64,000 nt of DNA from Actinomycetota bacterium (GCA_014381945.1 JACNKQ010000041.1:58187-122186); one strand, 5' to 3'. Positions 18,477 to 27,189 are shown, counted from the stretch's first letter. Numbers and translations: made by a program. The notes: generated by a model not told the origin, from the sequence alone.

Positions 18477-19598
18477 TCAGGCGAGAGCCATCCGGTGGCG
18501 GACCGTCGAGAACTCGGGATCGGGATCGGCGCGGGGGATGACCTCCCTGCCGAACAGTTCGATCATCGACAGGGCGTCCTCGATGTCGAGGCCCAGGGGG
18601 AAGGCGAAGACCAACTGGTCGCACCCGATGTCCGTGTAGCGCTGGATCTGGCTGACGCACTCGTCGGGGTCACCGCAGATCATCGTGCCATCCTCTATCG
18701 ACCGTTCGACGTCGTCGAGGGTCACCTCGGGCAGCACCTGGGGCCAGGGGGGGATCGTCCCCGGGACGGCGAAGCTGTCGAGGTAGCGGAACACGTTGGT
18801 TCGCAGGTAGCTGAGTTGCATCTCGAGCGCCTTCTCCCGGGCCCGCTGTCCGTCCTCGTCGATGCTCAGCACCCCGGTGATGGCCAGGTTGTCGTTGACG
18901 AAGCCTCCGACCGGTTCGGCTTCGGCGATCCCCTCCTTGTAGGACTCTATGAGGGGCACGAACTGGTCGAAGGTGGCCACGTTGAAGCCGAGAACTCCCA
19001 TGCCGGCCCGACCCACCTTGCCGTAGGTGGGAGCGTTGCCGGCGGCCTGCCAGAGCGGGGGATGGGGCTTGGTGAGGGGCTTGGGGAGAATGTTCCGGGC
19101 CGGGGACGACCAGAACTTCCCGTCGAATCCGGGGTAGGTGCCCTCTTCCCACATCTTGAGGATCTCGGGCAGGGCTTCTTCGAACATCTCCTTGGTGACC
19201 GGGTAGTCGTCGATGCCGAAGCCGCCGACCTCGGTGGTGCCCGAGCCCCGGCCGACACCGAACTCGAATCGACCGTCGCCCAGCAGGTCCAGGGTGGCCA
19301 CCCGTTCGGCGGTCTTGTAGGGATGGTTGACCGGGGGGACGATGTTGAAGATCCCCGACCCGACGTGGATGCGCTCGGTCTTGGCCAACAGGTAGGGGAT
19401 GAAGGCCTCGGGCTGTGAGATGTGTGAGTACTCGTGGAGGAAGTGGTGCTCGACCACCCACAGGTACTTCCAGCCCCACTCGTCGGCCTTTCGGGCCACC
19501 GCGACGTCGTTCTTGTAGGAGCGCCACTCGTGCTCCTCACCCCATTCCTCCATCCGGTTCCGAGGAATGAAACTCTGCAGGAAGATCCCGAACTCCAT
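18477..19598 (-). CDS. LLM-class flavin/F420-dependent oxidoreductase
   Basis: 373 residues with the luciferase-like TIM-barrel pattern: MEFGIFLQSFIPRN at the N-terminus, WKYLWVVEHHFLHEYS, IHVGSGIFNIVPPVNHPYKTAERVA (partly), and GRFEFGVGRGSG. Members are either FMN monooxygenases or F420-dependent reductases/dehydrogenases; the sequence does not decide, though fbiC shows the cell makes F420. Transcribed away from the amidohydrolase at 19833 across a 234-bp shared upstream region. Confidence 0.88.
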   Translation of the reverse strand: MEFGIFLQSFIPRNRMEEWGEEHEWRSYKNDVAVARKADEWGWKYLWVVEHHFLHEYSHISQPEAFIPYLLAKTERIHVGSGIFNIVPPVNHPYKTAERVATLDLLGDGRFEFGVGRGSGTTEVGGFGIDDYPVTKEMFEEALPEILKMWEEGTYPGFDGKFWSSPARNILPKPLTKPHPPLWQAAGNAPTYGKVGRAGMGVLGFNVATFDQFVPLIESYKEGIAEAEPVGGFVNDNLAITGVLSIDEDGQRAREKALEMQLSYLRTNVFRYLDSFAVPGTIPPWPQVLPEVTLDDVERSIEDGTMICGDPDECVSQIQRYTDIGCDQLVFAFPLGLDIEDALSMIELFGREVIPRADPDPEFSTVRHRMALA

Positions 19599-19832
19599 GG
19601 CGCTACCTCTCAGTCGGCTTGGCTTGGCCGCTATGGACCTATTTAATGCCTGTTCTTAATCCCGGCAACTGGCGTGGCCTACGGACCAAGGTCCTATTCT
19701 CGAAAACTCCTCCCAGGGGACCCGAGAAGCCTGGATCTGTGGAGAGACCCGGCCCAGAGGGGACCAACGTCCCTAGCGGACAGCGGGTCCAGAGCCGACG
19801 ATGGACTCAACAGCGATGTGGAGGTGATATCG
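19599..19832. promoter_or_regulatory. shared upstream region of divergent LLM oxidoreductase and amidohydrolase
   Basis: The gap holds the only clearly AT-rich patch in this part (around 19638-19665, TTTAATGCCTG...TTAAT) and a TATTCT box at 19695-19700 on the plus strand. A strong Shine-Dalgarno, GGAGGTGAT at 19820-19828, precedes the GTG at 19833. Promoters for both directions are likely here, but no full -35/-10 pair is convincing. Confidence 0.4.
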
Positions 19833-21032
19833 GTGGAGGAATTCCCGAAGTTCGTGTCTGTAGACGACCACGTGATCGAGCCCGCTCATGTGTGGCTGGA
19901 CTGGTTGCCTGCCCGGTTCGAGGATCAGGCCCCCCGAGTCGAACGGATTCCCTGTTCCCGGATGGGCTACGAGGGTGGGCTGTTCACATTCGAAACGGCC
20001 GAGGCGGGGGGAACAGACTGCGACTGGTGGCGCTTCGAGGGCGACCTCTGGCCCTGTTCCCGGGTCGAGTCGGCCGTCGGCTACGACCGCTCTGAGGTGA
20101 TGATCGCCCCGACGACCTTCGAAGAGATGAGGCCCGGCTGCTACGACGCCAAGGCCCGCCTCGAGGACATGGACGATGCACACACAGAGGTGCAGGTCAT
20201 GTTCCCCAGCACCTTCCCCCGATTCTGTGGACAGAGGTTCTCCCTGGCACAGGACAAGGAACTGGGCCTGGCCTGCCTGCAGGCCTACAACGACTGGCTG
20301 GTCGAGGAGTGGTGCGGCGACTCCGGCGGCAGGTTGGTACCCCTGGCGCTCGTCCCCTTGTGGGACCCGGACCTGGCCGCCGCCGAGGTGGCCCGCAACG
20401 CGGCCCGGGGCGTCCGCGGGATCGCCTTCTCGGAGATCCCCGCCTATCTGGGACTCCCGTCGATCCACACCGGCCACTGGGACCCGCTCTTCGCTGCCTG
20501 CGCAGAAGCCGGCGTCTCGGTGCACATGCACATCGGTTCCTCGTCGACCCTGCCCCGGACCTCCGACGACGCCCCGCCGCTGGTGGCCTCGACCCTGACC
20601 TACGGCAACGCCATGGCGTCAATGGTCGACTACCTGCTCTCCGGGGTGCTGGTCGACTTCCCCGCCCTCCAGCTCGTCTACAGCGAAGGCCAGATCGGCT
20701 GGATCCCCTACATGCTCGAACGGCTCGACAAGGTCTGGGAGAGCAACCGGGCATGGGGAGGCGTCGAGGACAGTGTTCCCGAACCCCCCAGCAGCTACTT
20801 CCACCGACAGGTCTACGGCTGCTTCTTCGACGACGAACACGGCCTCACCGAGGAATCGCTCAAGGCCATCGGCGTCGACCGGCTCCTCTACGAGACCGAC
20901 TACCCCCACGCTGACAGCACCTGGCCCCAGTGCCGGGAAGTCGCCGAGGCACAGATGGGCCACCTCGACATGGACACGATCACCAAGATCACCCGAGGCA
21001 ACGCCATAGAACTGTTGGGGCTTGAGCTATGA
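19833..21032 (+). CDS. amidohydrolase-2 family metal-dependent hydrolase
   Basis: 399 residues from a GTG at 19833, fixed by the perfect SD GGAGGTGAT eight bases upstream; longer in-frame starts run through non-coding sequence. TIM-barrel hydrolase of the ACMSD-like group: DDHVIEPAHVW at the N-terminus, SVHMHIGSS in the barrel, and LLYETDYPHADSTWP near the C-terminus, carrying the expected metal-site Asp. Such enzymes hydrolyse or decarboxylate aromatic or lactone substrates. Its stop overlaps the start of a diiron protein gene by 4 bp, a suggestive enzyme pair. Confidence 0.85.
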   Translation: MEEFPKFVSVDDHVIEPAHVWLDWLPARFEDQAPRVERIPCSRMGYEGGLFTFETAEAGGTDCDWWRFEGDLWPCSRVESAVGYDRSEVMIAPTTFEEMRPGCYDAKARLEDMDDAHTEVQVMFPSTFPRFCGQRFSLAQDKELGLACLQAYNDWLVEEWCGDSGGRLVPLALVPLWDPDLAAAEVARNAARGVRGIAFSEIPAYLGLPSIHTGHWDPLFAACAEAGVSVHMHIGSSSTLPRTSDDAPPLVASTLTYGNAMASMVDYLLSGVLVDFPALQLVYSEGQIGWIPYMLERLDKVWESNRAWGGVEDSVPEPPSSYFHRQVYGCFFDDEHGLTEESLKAIGVDRLLYETDYPHADSTWPQCREVAEAQMGHLDMDTITKITRGNAIELLGLEL

Positions 21033-22021
21033 GCGCGGCCACAGTCCACACAACGACACTCGAGGAGATCGTCACCCCCCTCACCACCCTCTGGAATTTC
21101 GACTACGAGTCCAACGTGAAGGCCCTGCGGGACCTCTATGAGATCGCCAAACGGGACCAGTGGAACGCCTCGACCGATATTCCCTGGACCGTGGAGACCG
21201 ATCCGGCACAGGTCGGGCTGCTGGTCGGCCCCGAGGGAGACCCCCTTGAGAACTTCGACTTCTTCAAGGACCTGTCCGATGCCCAGCGTGATGACCTGAA
21301 CCGGCGACGCTCGGCCTGGACGCTCTCCCAGTTCCTCCATGGCGAGCAGGGCGCTGCGCTCTGTTGCGGCCAACTGGTCGAGGTGGTTCCCGACATCGAC
21401 GGCAAGCTCTATGCGGCCACCCAGGTGATCGACGAGGCCCGCCACGTCGAGGTCTTCCACGAATACATCGGGCGCCTCGACCGGGTCTACCCGATGATGC
21501 CGGGACTCAAGGCCCTGATCAATGTGGTCCTCACCGCCGAGATGTGGCAGATGAAGTGCCTGGGCATGCAGGTCATCGCCGAGAGCATGGCCATGGGGGC
21601 GTTCAAGATGATGAAGGCCAGCACCGGCGACCTCGTATTGAGGCGGGTGCTCGAGTTGACCGAACGCGACGAGGCCCGCCACGTCTCGTTCGGCCTCATC
21701 TACCTGAAGGAGGAACTCGATGGCCTTTCGGAGCAGGACCAGATCGCCCTGGAGGACTTCGCCCTGGCCGGGCTCGGGCTCCTCATGTCGCCGGCGAACC
21801 TTGAACAGAGCGGTAGGTACCTCTTCGACATCATGGGCGAGGTGGGAATAGACACCGACGCCGCCGGCGCGGAGATGGCCGAACGCTACGAGGCCGATCC
21901 CGACCTACGGGCCGCCGGGACCAACCCGATCAAGCAATACGCCATTCCGAACCTGGAGCGCCTGGGCCTGGTCAACGACCGCACCAGACCCCGCTTCGCG
22001 GAGATGAACCTGCTGAACTGA
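21029..22021 (+). CDS. ferritin-like diiron protein (oxygenase-type)
   Basis: 330 residues, mainly alpha-helical. Two EARH motifs (in QVIDEARHVEVFHEY and LTERDEARHVSFGLIY) lie in separate helices and, with other helical Glu residues, form a diiron site as in ferritin-like oxidases. Size and layout resemble AurF/CmlI-type N-oxygenases and ribonucleotide-reductase R2-like proteins; I cannot choose between them. It is translationally coupled to the amidohydrolase. A likely role is O2-dependent oxidation of a substrate that the hydrolase supplies or consumes. Confidence 0.8.
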   Translation: MSAATVHTTTLEEIVTPLTTLWNFDYESNVKALRDLYEIAKRDQWNASTDIPWTVETDPAQVGLLVGPEGDPLENFDFFKDLSDAQRDDLNRRRSAWTLSQFLHGEQGAALCCGQLVEVVPDIDGKLYAATQVIDEARHVEVFHEYIGRLDRVYPMMPGLKALINVVLTAEMWQMKCLGMQVIAESMAMGAFKMMKASTGDLVLRRVLELTERDEARHVSFGLIYLKEELDGLSEQDQIALEDFALAGLGLLMSPANLEQSGRYLFDIMGEVGIDTDAAGAEMAERYEADPDLRAAGTNPIKQYAIPNLERLGLVNDRTRPRFAEMNLLN

Positions 22022-22195
22022 CCAACGGGTCGGCCCGCCGGGCGACACGCTCCACTGTTGCGAGGGGGCTGTCGCTGGAACGGGGGCCGTACCCTGACTG
22101 CATGTACCAGCCCAACGGTACCTACATTCACACATGGGCGGATAATAGGCTCACCGGCTCCCCCGCCACGGTGGGTCGGGGGCCAGTGGGCCGGG
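22022..22195. other. gap left of phage-like remnant
   Basis: No gene seen. Contains a GC hairpin (CCCCCG ... CGGGGG between about 22160 and 22181) just past the 3' end of the minus-strand small genes, possibly their terminator although no T-run follows. A GATAAT box at 22141-22146 has no good -35. Confidence 0.3.
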
Positions 22196-22285
22196 TCAGG
22201 CAACGGGCGCCTGGATGAGTTTGAGGTAGATGGTGGCGGCCAGGGCCGTATCGGTGAGGAGGAGAACGACCCCGGCGGGGGTCAC
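22196..22285 (-). CDS. tiny membrane peptide (29 aa), phage-cassette type
   Basis: A GTG frame of 29 codons encoding one hydrophobic helix (VVLLLTDTALAATIYLKLIQ) and little else. Its GTGA overlap with the stop of the holin-like gene supports translation. Tiny membrane peptides are common next to phage holins. Unknown function, and it is short enough to be fortuitous. Confidence 0.35.
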   Translation of the reverse strand: MTPAGVVLLLTDTALAATIYLKLIQAPVA

Positions 22286-22497
22286 CCGGCACCCTCGTGG
22301 AGTTTCTCGTGCTCGACCTGCCACTCAGCGATCTCGTCCACCTGCTCGTCGATGTGCTCGACGGTGGTGGCGATGCGCTCAATCTGCTCGATGGACCGGC
22401 CGTGGGCCTCGTCGTTCTCGCGGCGGGCACGCTGGAAGAGCCCCGTGACGACGGCGGCCATGACGAGGCCGACGGCGCCGATGGCTTCGGGGATCAT
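22282..22497 (-). CDS. holin-like / spanin-like small membrane protein (71 aa)
   Basis: N-terminal membrane helix (MIPEAIGAVGLVMAAVVTGLF) followed by a charged coiled coil (IEQIERIATTVEHIDEQVDEI, about residues 36-56). This one-helix plus coiled-coil plan matches small lysis-module proteins of actinophages. Its ATG overlaps the TGA of the preceding peptidoglycan-binding frame by ATGA. No other phage structural gene is near. Confidence 0.6.
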   Translation of the reverse strand: MIPEAIGAVGLVMAAVVTGLFQRARRENDEAHGRSIEQIERIATTVEHIDEQVDEIAEWQVEHEKLHEGAG

Positions 22498-22658
22498 GCG
22501 CCCAGGGCGCTGCGGGTGCGCCTGCCCACGACGGCGTCGGGGACTAGCCCCTTGCGACGCTGGAAGGACCGGAGGGCCCGCTCCGTCCTGCGCCCCAGGT
22601 CTCCGTCGACGACGACCTTGAAGCCGTGGCAGGCGAGGTGGTGCTGGACCCAGCGCAC
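22494..22658 (-). pseudogene. peptidoglycan-binding domain remnant of an endolysin
   Basis: In this frame a GTG gives 54 residues of a PG_binding_1 domain: VRWVQHHLACHGF, then VDGDLGRRTERALRSFQRRKGL and VVGRRTRSAL. The Asp-Gly-x-x-Gly-x-x-T core and LRSFQ are the family signature. No catalytic domain precedes it: the frame hits a TGA about 70 bases upstream, after low-quality Arg/Pro codons. I read it as the truncated C-terminus of a phage or cell-wall lysin, followed directly by the holin-like gene. Confidence 0.6.
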
Positions 22659-23091
22659 GTCGACGCCTCGGTCATCGTGAGCACTCGGCCGTTGACGAAG
22701 GCCTGGCGACGGCCGGCGGCCGATGGATCAGCCACGCTGTTCGACCGCCACTTTCATCGCCCCGCTGAGTTCCGGCAGCATGGTCCCCTCGTTCGCGTCG
22801 CTACGGAAACAGCCAGGAAAGCACAGAATTCACTCGCCTGTCTCGCTCCAGGCTCTGGATCGACCACAAGCTGCTCGAACTAGGCGTCGCCGCAACGACG
22901 GACAGATTCTCTGACGCCGCTCCGCGAGCAGGCGTGGAGCCCACCACGGCGGCTTCATGCTGTGGGTGCTCCCCTATGGCGCGCCATCGAAGCGCACACA
23001 GCTCGCAACGACGCTCCCGTCTTCGTCGGCTGCAACCAGCAATGCAAAGAGAGATCGGAGTCACCGTTTGACGCTTGCGACCGTGGGATGT
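22659..23091. other. 433-bp gap between phage remnant and tetR
   Basis: No convincing gene on either strand; short frames have no recognisable domain. The base composition is less GC-rich than the flanking chromosome, in line with the neighbouring accessory genes. No tRNA, integrase or direct repeat that would mark an attachment site was found. Confidence 0.4.
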
Positions 23092-23637
23092 CTAGTCGAT
23101 TCCGGCCAGTGCCTGGAGGTTCGCGAGGAGCGTCTCGGAGTCTTCGTGGGGAAGCAGGTAGTGCGAGTAGGCGAGGCGGAGAAACAGCTCTGCCGCGCCT
23201 TCGGGCGACAACGCTCCCGACCGAACTGCCGGCACCTGAGCAAGAGAGTCGCCCAGAAGACGGGCAAGGGCTTCGACGTGTGGGTCGAGCGAGGCGGCCA
23301 ACGACTTCAGCGCGAATGCCAGGTCGACGCCGATCGGATCCGATCCCATCGCCTCGTCGAGGTAGGACACCAGATAGCGCAGCGCCGCGTCGAGCCGGTC
23401 GGCCGGTTCCCGTCGTTCTTCGACCAGCGTCCGAAGGCCCGCGTCGAATTGTTCCTCCGCGTACTTCCCGAGTGCCAACAACAAGTCGGCCTTCGTGGGA
23501 AACCAGCGATACAAGGTCGGGCGTGACAGACCGGCGGATTTCGCAACCGCCGACATCGTCAACTTCTCCGGCCCTCGTTCGGCAATCGCCCGCATTGCTG
23601 CCGCCAGGACCGCCTCGGAGCTGGCCGATTCACCCAT
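23092..23637 (-). CDS. TetR-family transcriptional regulator
   Basis: 181 residues. N-terminal helix-turn-helix with the TetR pattern: ERGPEKLTMSAVAKSAGLSRPTLYRWFPTKADLLLAL (quoted in part), then a helical ligand-binding domain. The ATG abuts a large perfect dyad (23639-23682) shared with the divergent CmcJ-like gene, the standard layout for a repressor controlling itself and its neighbour. Base composition is lower in GC than surrounding genes, suggesting acquisition with that neighbour. Confidence 0.92.
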   Translation of the reverse strand: MGESASSEAVLAAAMRAIAERGPEKLTMSAVAKSAGLSRPTLYRWFPTKADLLLALGKYAEEQFDAGLRTLVEERREPADRLDAALRYLVSYLDEAMGSDPIGVDLAFALKSLAASLDPHVEALARLLGDSLAQVPAVRSGALSPEGAAELFLRLAYSHYLLPHEDSETLLANLQALAGID

Positions 23638-23638
23638 C

Positions 23639-23682
23639 CACCATACCTTTACATTCTATTGACGGAATGTAAAGGTATGGTG
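23639..23682. promoter_or_regulatory. 44-bp dyad with 18-bp perfect arms, TetR operator
   Basis: Left arm CACCATACCTTTACATTC (23639-23656) and right arm 23665-23682 are exact complements around the 8-base centre TATTGACG. It begins one base from the tetR start codon and ends 20 bp before the ATG of the plus-strand gene. A TTGACG -35-like box lies in the centre. Operator role is inferred from symmetry and position. Confidence 0.85.
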
Positions 23683-23702
23683 CCAACGACTGAGAGCGTC
23701 CC

Positions 23703-24569
23703 ATGACGACACAAGCAGAGAACGCGGCCGGATCCGATGTCTTCGCGACGGTGAACTACATCCGCAATCGTCCCGACTCGGACACCCACCCACTTGAGTT
23801 TGTCACCGAGGTCGAGGAGTGGTCGACCATGCAAACCACTCCGGGGCGCGAGGTGCAGATCCGCAACGCACGAGGCATTCCCACTGCGCTCGACGTCGAA
23901 GGGTTCCAACTCATCCCCCACGCGAGCGCCGTCGATGACTTCGATCTCATCGAAGCTGATCCGTCCGTCGATGCGCGCTACGACACCGAGATGATCGAAC
24001 TGCTCACCCGTGTGACGGGGGCATCACGGGTTGTGATGCTCGGAGGAGGGAAGAAGCGCCACGGCGAAGGCGCCGTCGAGAACCTGGCGCCACTCACCAA
24101 TGCCAAGCCGGCCCGCTACCCGCACGGAGACAACACCGACGAGTCAGCAACAGCCCTGGCCGAACTATTCGACGCGATCGTCGACGATCTCGACCTGACC
24201 GACTATTCACGGTATGCGATCTACAACGTCTGGCGATGTGTCACGCCCCCGCCGCAGGACATCCCCCTCGCAGTATGCGACGCCCGCAGCATCAAGGCCT
24301 CCGACGAGGTGACCGTCACCGCGGTGACCGCGACATCCAACGTGAGCGAGATCCGCCACGACACCACGAGCTACGTCTACAACCCAGATCACCGCTGGTT
24401 CTACTTCCCAGGAATGACACGCGACGAAGTGGTGATCTTTAAGAGCCACGACACCGACCCCGATCGGGCCCGACGAGTTCCCCACACCGCCTTCGACGAC
24501 CCCACCTGCCCACCCGACACACACACCCGTGCCAGCGTCGAAGCACGAGGACTGGCACTATTCCCGTGA
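23703..24569 (+). CDS. CmcJ/NvfI (AsaB)-family oxidoreductase
   Basis: 288 residues. Recognised by NVWRCVTPPPQDIPLAVCDARS in the core, YVYNPDHRWFYFPGMTRDEV and IFKSHDTD near the end, the ARYPHGDNTDESA segment, and VPHTAFDDP. The family includes CmcJ (with CmcI, cephamycin 7-methoxylation) and fungal AsaB/NvfI-type enzymes, thought to be non-haem iron/2-oxoglutarate-like oxidases. Expression is presumably repressed by the divergent TetR protein. No other biosynthetic genes lie beside it, so its substrate, perhaps a xenobiotic or fatty/aromatic acid, is unknown. Confidence 0.85.
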   Translation: MTTQAENAAGSDVFATVNYIRNRPDSDTHPLEFVTEVEEWSTMQTTPGREVQIRNARGIPTALDVEGFQLIPHASAVDDFDLIEADPSVDARYDTEMIELLTRVTGASRVVMLGGGKKRHGEGAVENLAPLTNAKPARYPHGDNTDESATALAELFDAIVDDLDLTDYSRYAIYNVWRCVTPPPQDIPLAVCDARSIKASDEVTVTAVTATSNVSEIRHDTTSYVYNPDHRWFYFPGMTRDEVVIFKSHDTDPDRARRVPHTAFDDPTCPPDTHTRASVEARGLALFP

Positions 24570-24735
24570 CTGCCCTCGAAGCCGATCGAGTCGCCGACGG
24601 CACCGACGTCTACTCCACCAGCCAGAAGGGCAGACAACCGAGTTGGGGCGGCTGACGCCTAGAGCACCAGCAAATGCGCCTCGACGATGCAGCGCTCGGG
24701 GGACACGAGGGGCGCTCCTGTGGGAGGCTCGGGGC

Positions 24736-25776
24736 ATGACCCTCAAGAGGTACCGGACCGGCGACGATGGGATCGACGCTGCAATCGTGGAGTTGGCGGA
24801 GTCGACCGGACGCCAGGACGACCTGGACATGGTTGCCGAGATGCTCGTGACCGCTGTCCGCCTGGCGCGCGAGGATGTCGGCCGTGGTGACCTGAAGCTC
24901 GTCAACAGCGCCCTCAAGGAGCTCCGGCACGCCTTTTCCGTCTTCGAGCCGTACCGCAGCGTCCGCAAGGCCACCGTCTTCGGCTCCGCCCGCATCGCCG
25001 AGGGAGATCCCGCCTATGGAACCGCCCGGGACTTCGGCTCCGCCATGGCCGAACACGACTGGATGGTCATGACGGGTGCCGGACCCGGGATCATGGCGGC
25101 GGGGATCGAGGGTGCAGGCCGCAACCGCTCTTTCGGCATCAACATCCAACTTCCTTTCGAGGCCGAGGCGAACGAGTTCATCCTCGACGACCCGAAGCTC
25201 CTCAACTTCAAGTACTTCTTCACCCGCAAGGTCACCTTCATGCGGGAGTCCCACGGGTATGCCCTGCTCCCCGGGGGCTTCGGCACGCTCGACGAGGCCT
25301 TCGAGCTCCTCACGCTGATGCAGACAGGCAAGACCCCCCTTACCCCTGTGGTGTTGCTCGATCCACCTGACAGCACCTACTGGTCGCATTGGACGGAGTT
25401 CATCCGACGCGAGCTGGCGGATGCGAACCTGATCTCCCCGCACGACCTGTCGCTGGTCTACGCCACCGACGACCCCCGCGCTGCTGCCGAGCACGTCTGC
25501 GGCTTCTACCGCACCTATCACTCCATGCGGTATGTGAAGGGCCTGCTCGTCCTACGCCTGGAACGCGAGGTTGGCGCCGACGAGGCGGCGATGCTCGACG
25601 ACGAGTTCGGGGACATCCTGGTCGACGGCCACATCGAACGGTGTGCCACGACACCACACGAACTCCGCGACTGCGACGAGGTGCACCGGCCCCGCCTGCG
25701 CCTCCACTTCGACCGGCGTTCCCATGCGCGGCTCCGACAGCTCATTGACGCCCTGAACGAGGCCACACCCGTCTAG
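24736..25776 (+). CDS. LOG-family protein (TIGR00730, lysine-decarboxylase-like fold)
   Basis: 346 residues from the ATG at 24736 with GGAGG eight bases upstream. Rossmann-like core with TGAGPGIMAAGIEGA and the diagnostic PGGFGTLDEAFELLT. LOG proteins are nucleoside-5'-monophosphate phosphoribohydrolases that release cytokinin-type bases in plants and in some actinobacteria. An N-terminal ~75-residue helical region and a C-terminal ~80-residue extension lie outside the core. The upstream 166 bp (24570-24735) show nothing notable. Confidence 0.85.
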   Translation: MTLKRYRTGDDGIDAAIVELAESTGRQDDLDMVAEMLVTAVRLAREDVGRGDLKLVNSALKELRHAFSVFEPYRSVRKATVFGSARIAEGDPAYGTARDFGSAMAEHDWMVMTGAGPGIMAAGIEGAGRNRSFGINIQLPFEAEANEFILDDPKLLNFKYFFTRKVTFMRESHGYALLPGGFGTLDEAFELLTLMQTGKTPLTPVVLLDPPDSTYWSHWTEFIRRELADANLISPHDLSLVYATDDPRAAAEHVCGFYRTYHSMRYVKGLLVLRLEREVGADEAAMLDDEFGDILVDGHIERCATTPHELRDCDEVHRPRLRLHFDRRSHARLRQLIDALNEATPV

Positions 25777-25985
25777 CTGTCGGCCCACCCGCCGTCGTCC
25801 GGTTCCTGGAGAAGGTTGACGGCCTTCTCTACCGCCCGCCGGGCCCTGGTGAGCCGGCGTTCGTCGATCGGAAGTTCGTGGCCCCCGGCGTCGATCGAAT
25901 CCCGGAGCCGCACCATCGCCAGGTCGGCCAGTTCCTCGGCGATGCCCTCGAGCCGGCCTCGGATCTCCTCGAACTCACCGGCCAT
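25773..25985 (-). CDS. small helical hypothetical protein (70 aa)
   Basis: Charged, fully helical product (EFEEIRGRLEGIAEELADLAM, then RRLTRARRAVEKAVNLLQEP), probably a coiled coil. The ATG at 25985 lies 11 bp inside the 3' end of glcF, so it is likely co-transcribed with the glycolate oxidase genes. Its stop overlaps the convergent LOG gene by 4 bp. Not recognised; actinobacterial small proteins of this type are common. Confidence 0.6.
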   Translation of the reverse strand: MAGEFEEIRGRLEGIAEELADLAMVRLRDSIDAGGHELPIDERRLTRARRAVEKAVNLLQEPDDGGWADS

Positions 25986-27189
25986 CGGTGTACCCCGATG
26001 CTGGCCGGATCCGTTCGGCGACCATCTCGAGAGGGTGCCGCACGTCGTGTCCTGCTGCCGCAAGGTGGAGTGCACATCCGGGGTTGGCGCTGACCACGAC
26101 TTCGGTACCGGACGCAGCAGCCGCCCGCTGGATCGAAGCAGTCTTGCGGCGGCGGACATCGGTGGCCAGACCGGGTTGCAGCACCGAGAACGCACCTCCG
26201 GCGCCGCAACATAGGCCCTCGTCGTCGAGTTCGACGGTATCCACATAGGAGGCCAGCACCGTGCGGACGCTGCCGTGGCAACCCTGTGCGTGGCGCAGGT
26301 GGCAGGGGTCCTGGACGATCACGGTCGTGCGCTCCCCCACCTCCGGCTCCGGCATCCGTTCGAGGTTCTCCGCCAACCAGGCGTGTACATCGCTCACCCT
26401 TGCCGAGAAGGCGACAGCCTCTGGCGTGCCGAGCAGAGACCCGTAGTCCAACAGCGCCGCCCCGCACCCTGCAGAGTCCACAAGCACCGGGACATCGGCC
26501 GGGAGCGCCGCCATCACCCTCGAGGCAAGGGATCGGGCCGCCTCTTCCAGGCCGGCATGGGCGTGCAGGGCTCCGCAGCAACCTGCCGAATCCCCGGAGC
26601 GGGTCACCGTCGCCCCGGTAGCCTCGAGGACCGCTTCGACCGCAGCGTGCACCTCGGGCTGCCAGGCATCCATCACGCAGCCGGTGAACAGGACCACATC
26701 GCCGTCCGATCGGCCCGGTCGGCGCGGGTCACCCAGGGGAAGGCGTGCGGGGAGCGGAAGCCCTCCGGGCAGCAGGTGGAGCCTCTGCAGTACGGCGAGC
26801 AACCGGCTTCCAAATCGAAGCAACCGGGGGCGGACCAGCACGAACAGGCCGACCCGGAGCACGACCGGAACCCGGCGACCACGGGACACGGCAATTCGCG
26901 TGCCGGCCATCAACTCGCCGAAGGGGACCACCGACGGACACGCCGGCTCACATCCGCGACAGAGCAGGCAGGTGTCCATCGACTCGAGCCACTCTGCGTC
27001 CGGTTGTGTCGCCCCGGAGTCGACCGCCCGCATGAGGGCGATGCGCCCCCGGGGTGATCGCCGCTCGTCGCCGGTGACCCGGTAGGTGGGACAGTGGGGC
27101 AGGCAGAGGCCGCAGGCGACGCAGGCCGCCAGCGCCCTGTCGGGAAGGTCGAGCGCCCCTCCGGTGCGGACGGTCTGTGATGCGCTCAT
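25975..27189 (-). CDS. glcF: glycolate oxidase iron-sulfur subunit
   Basis: 404 residues. Two 4Fe-4S clusters near the N-terminus (CVACGLCLPHCPTY about residues 23-36; CLLCRGCEPACPS about residues 75-87) and two CCG domains downstream (AGCCGALHAHAG and GLCCGAGGAF). It passes electrons from the flavin subunits to the respiratory chain at the membrane. ATG at 27189 overlaps the glcE stop by 4 bp. Substrate may be glycolate or D-lactate; the three-gene D-E-F layout favours glycolate. Confidence 0.92.
   Translation of the reverse strand: MSASQTVRTGGALDLPDRALAACVACGLCLPHCPTYRVTGDERRSPRGRIALMRAVDSGATQPDAEWLESMDTCLLCRGCEPACPSVVPFGELMAGTRIAVSRGRRVPVVLRVGLFVLVRPRLLRFGSRLLAVLQRLHLLPGGLPLPARLPLGDPRRPGRSDGDVVLFTGCVMDAWQPEVHAAVEAVLEATGATVTRSGDSAGCCGALHAHAGLEEAARSLASRVMAALPADVPVLVDSAGCGAALLDYGSLLGTPEAVAFSARVSDVHAWLAENLERMPEPEVGERTTVIVQDPCHLRHAQGCHGSVRTVLASYVDTVELDDEGLCCGAGGAFSVLQPGLATDVRRRKTASIQRAAAASGTEVVVSANPGCALHLAAAGHDVRHPLEMVAERIRPASGYTDGR

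Noticed and set aside
22801..23064. 87-residue minus-strand frame before tetR
   Set aside because: Cys/Arg-rich composition, no recognisable fold, no ribosome site; kept as gap.
22022..23091. tRNA or attachment site beside the phage remnant
   Set aside because: No T-loop motif with a paired cloverleaf and no direct repeat found by eye.
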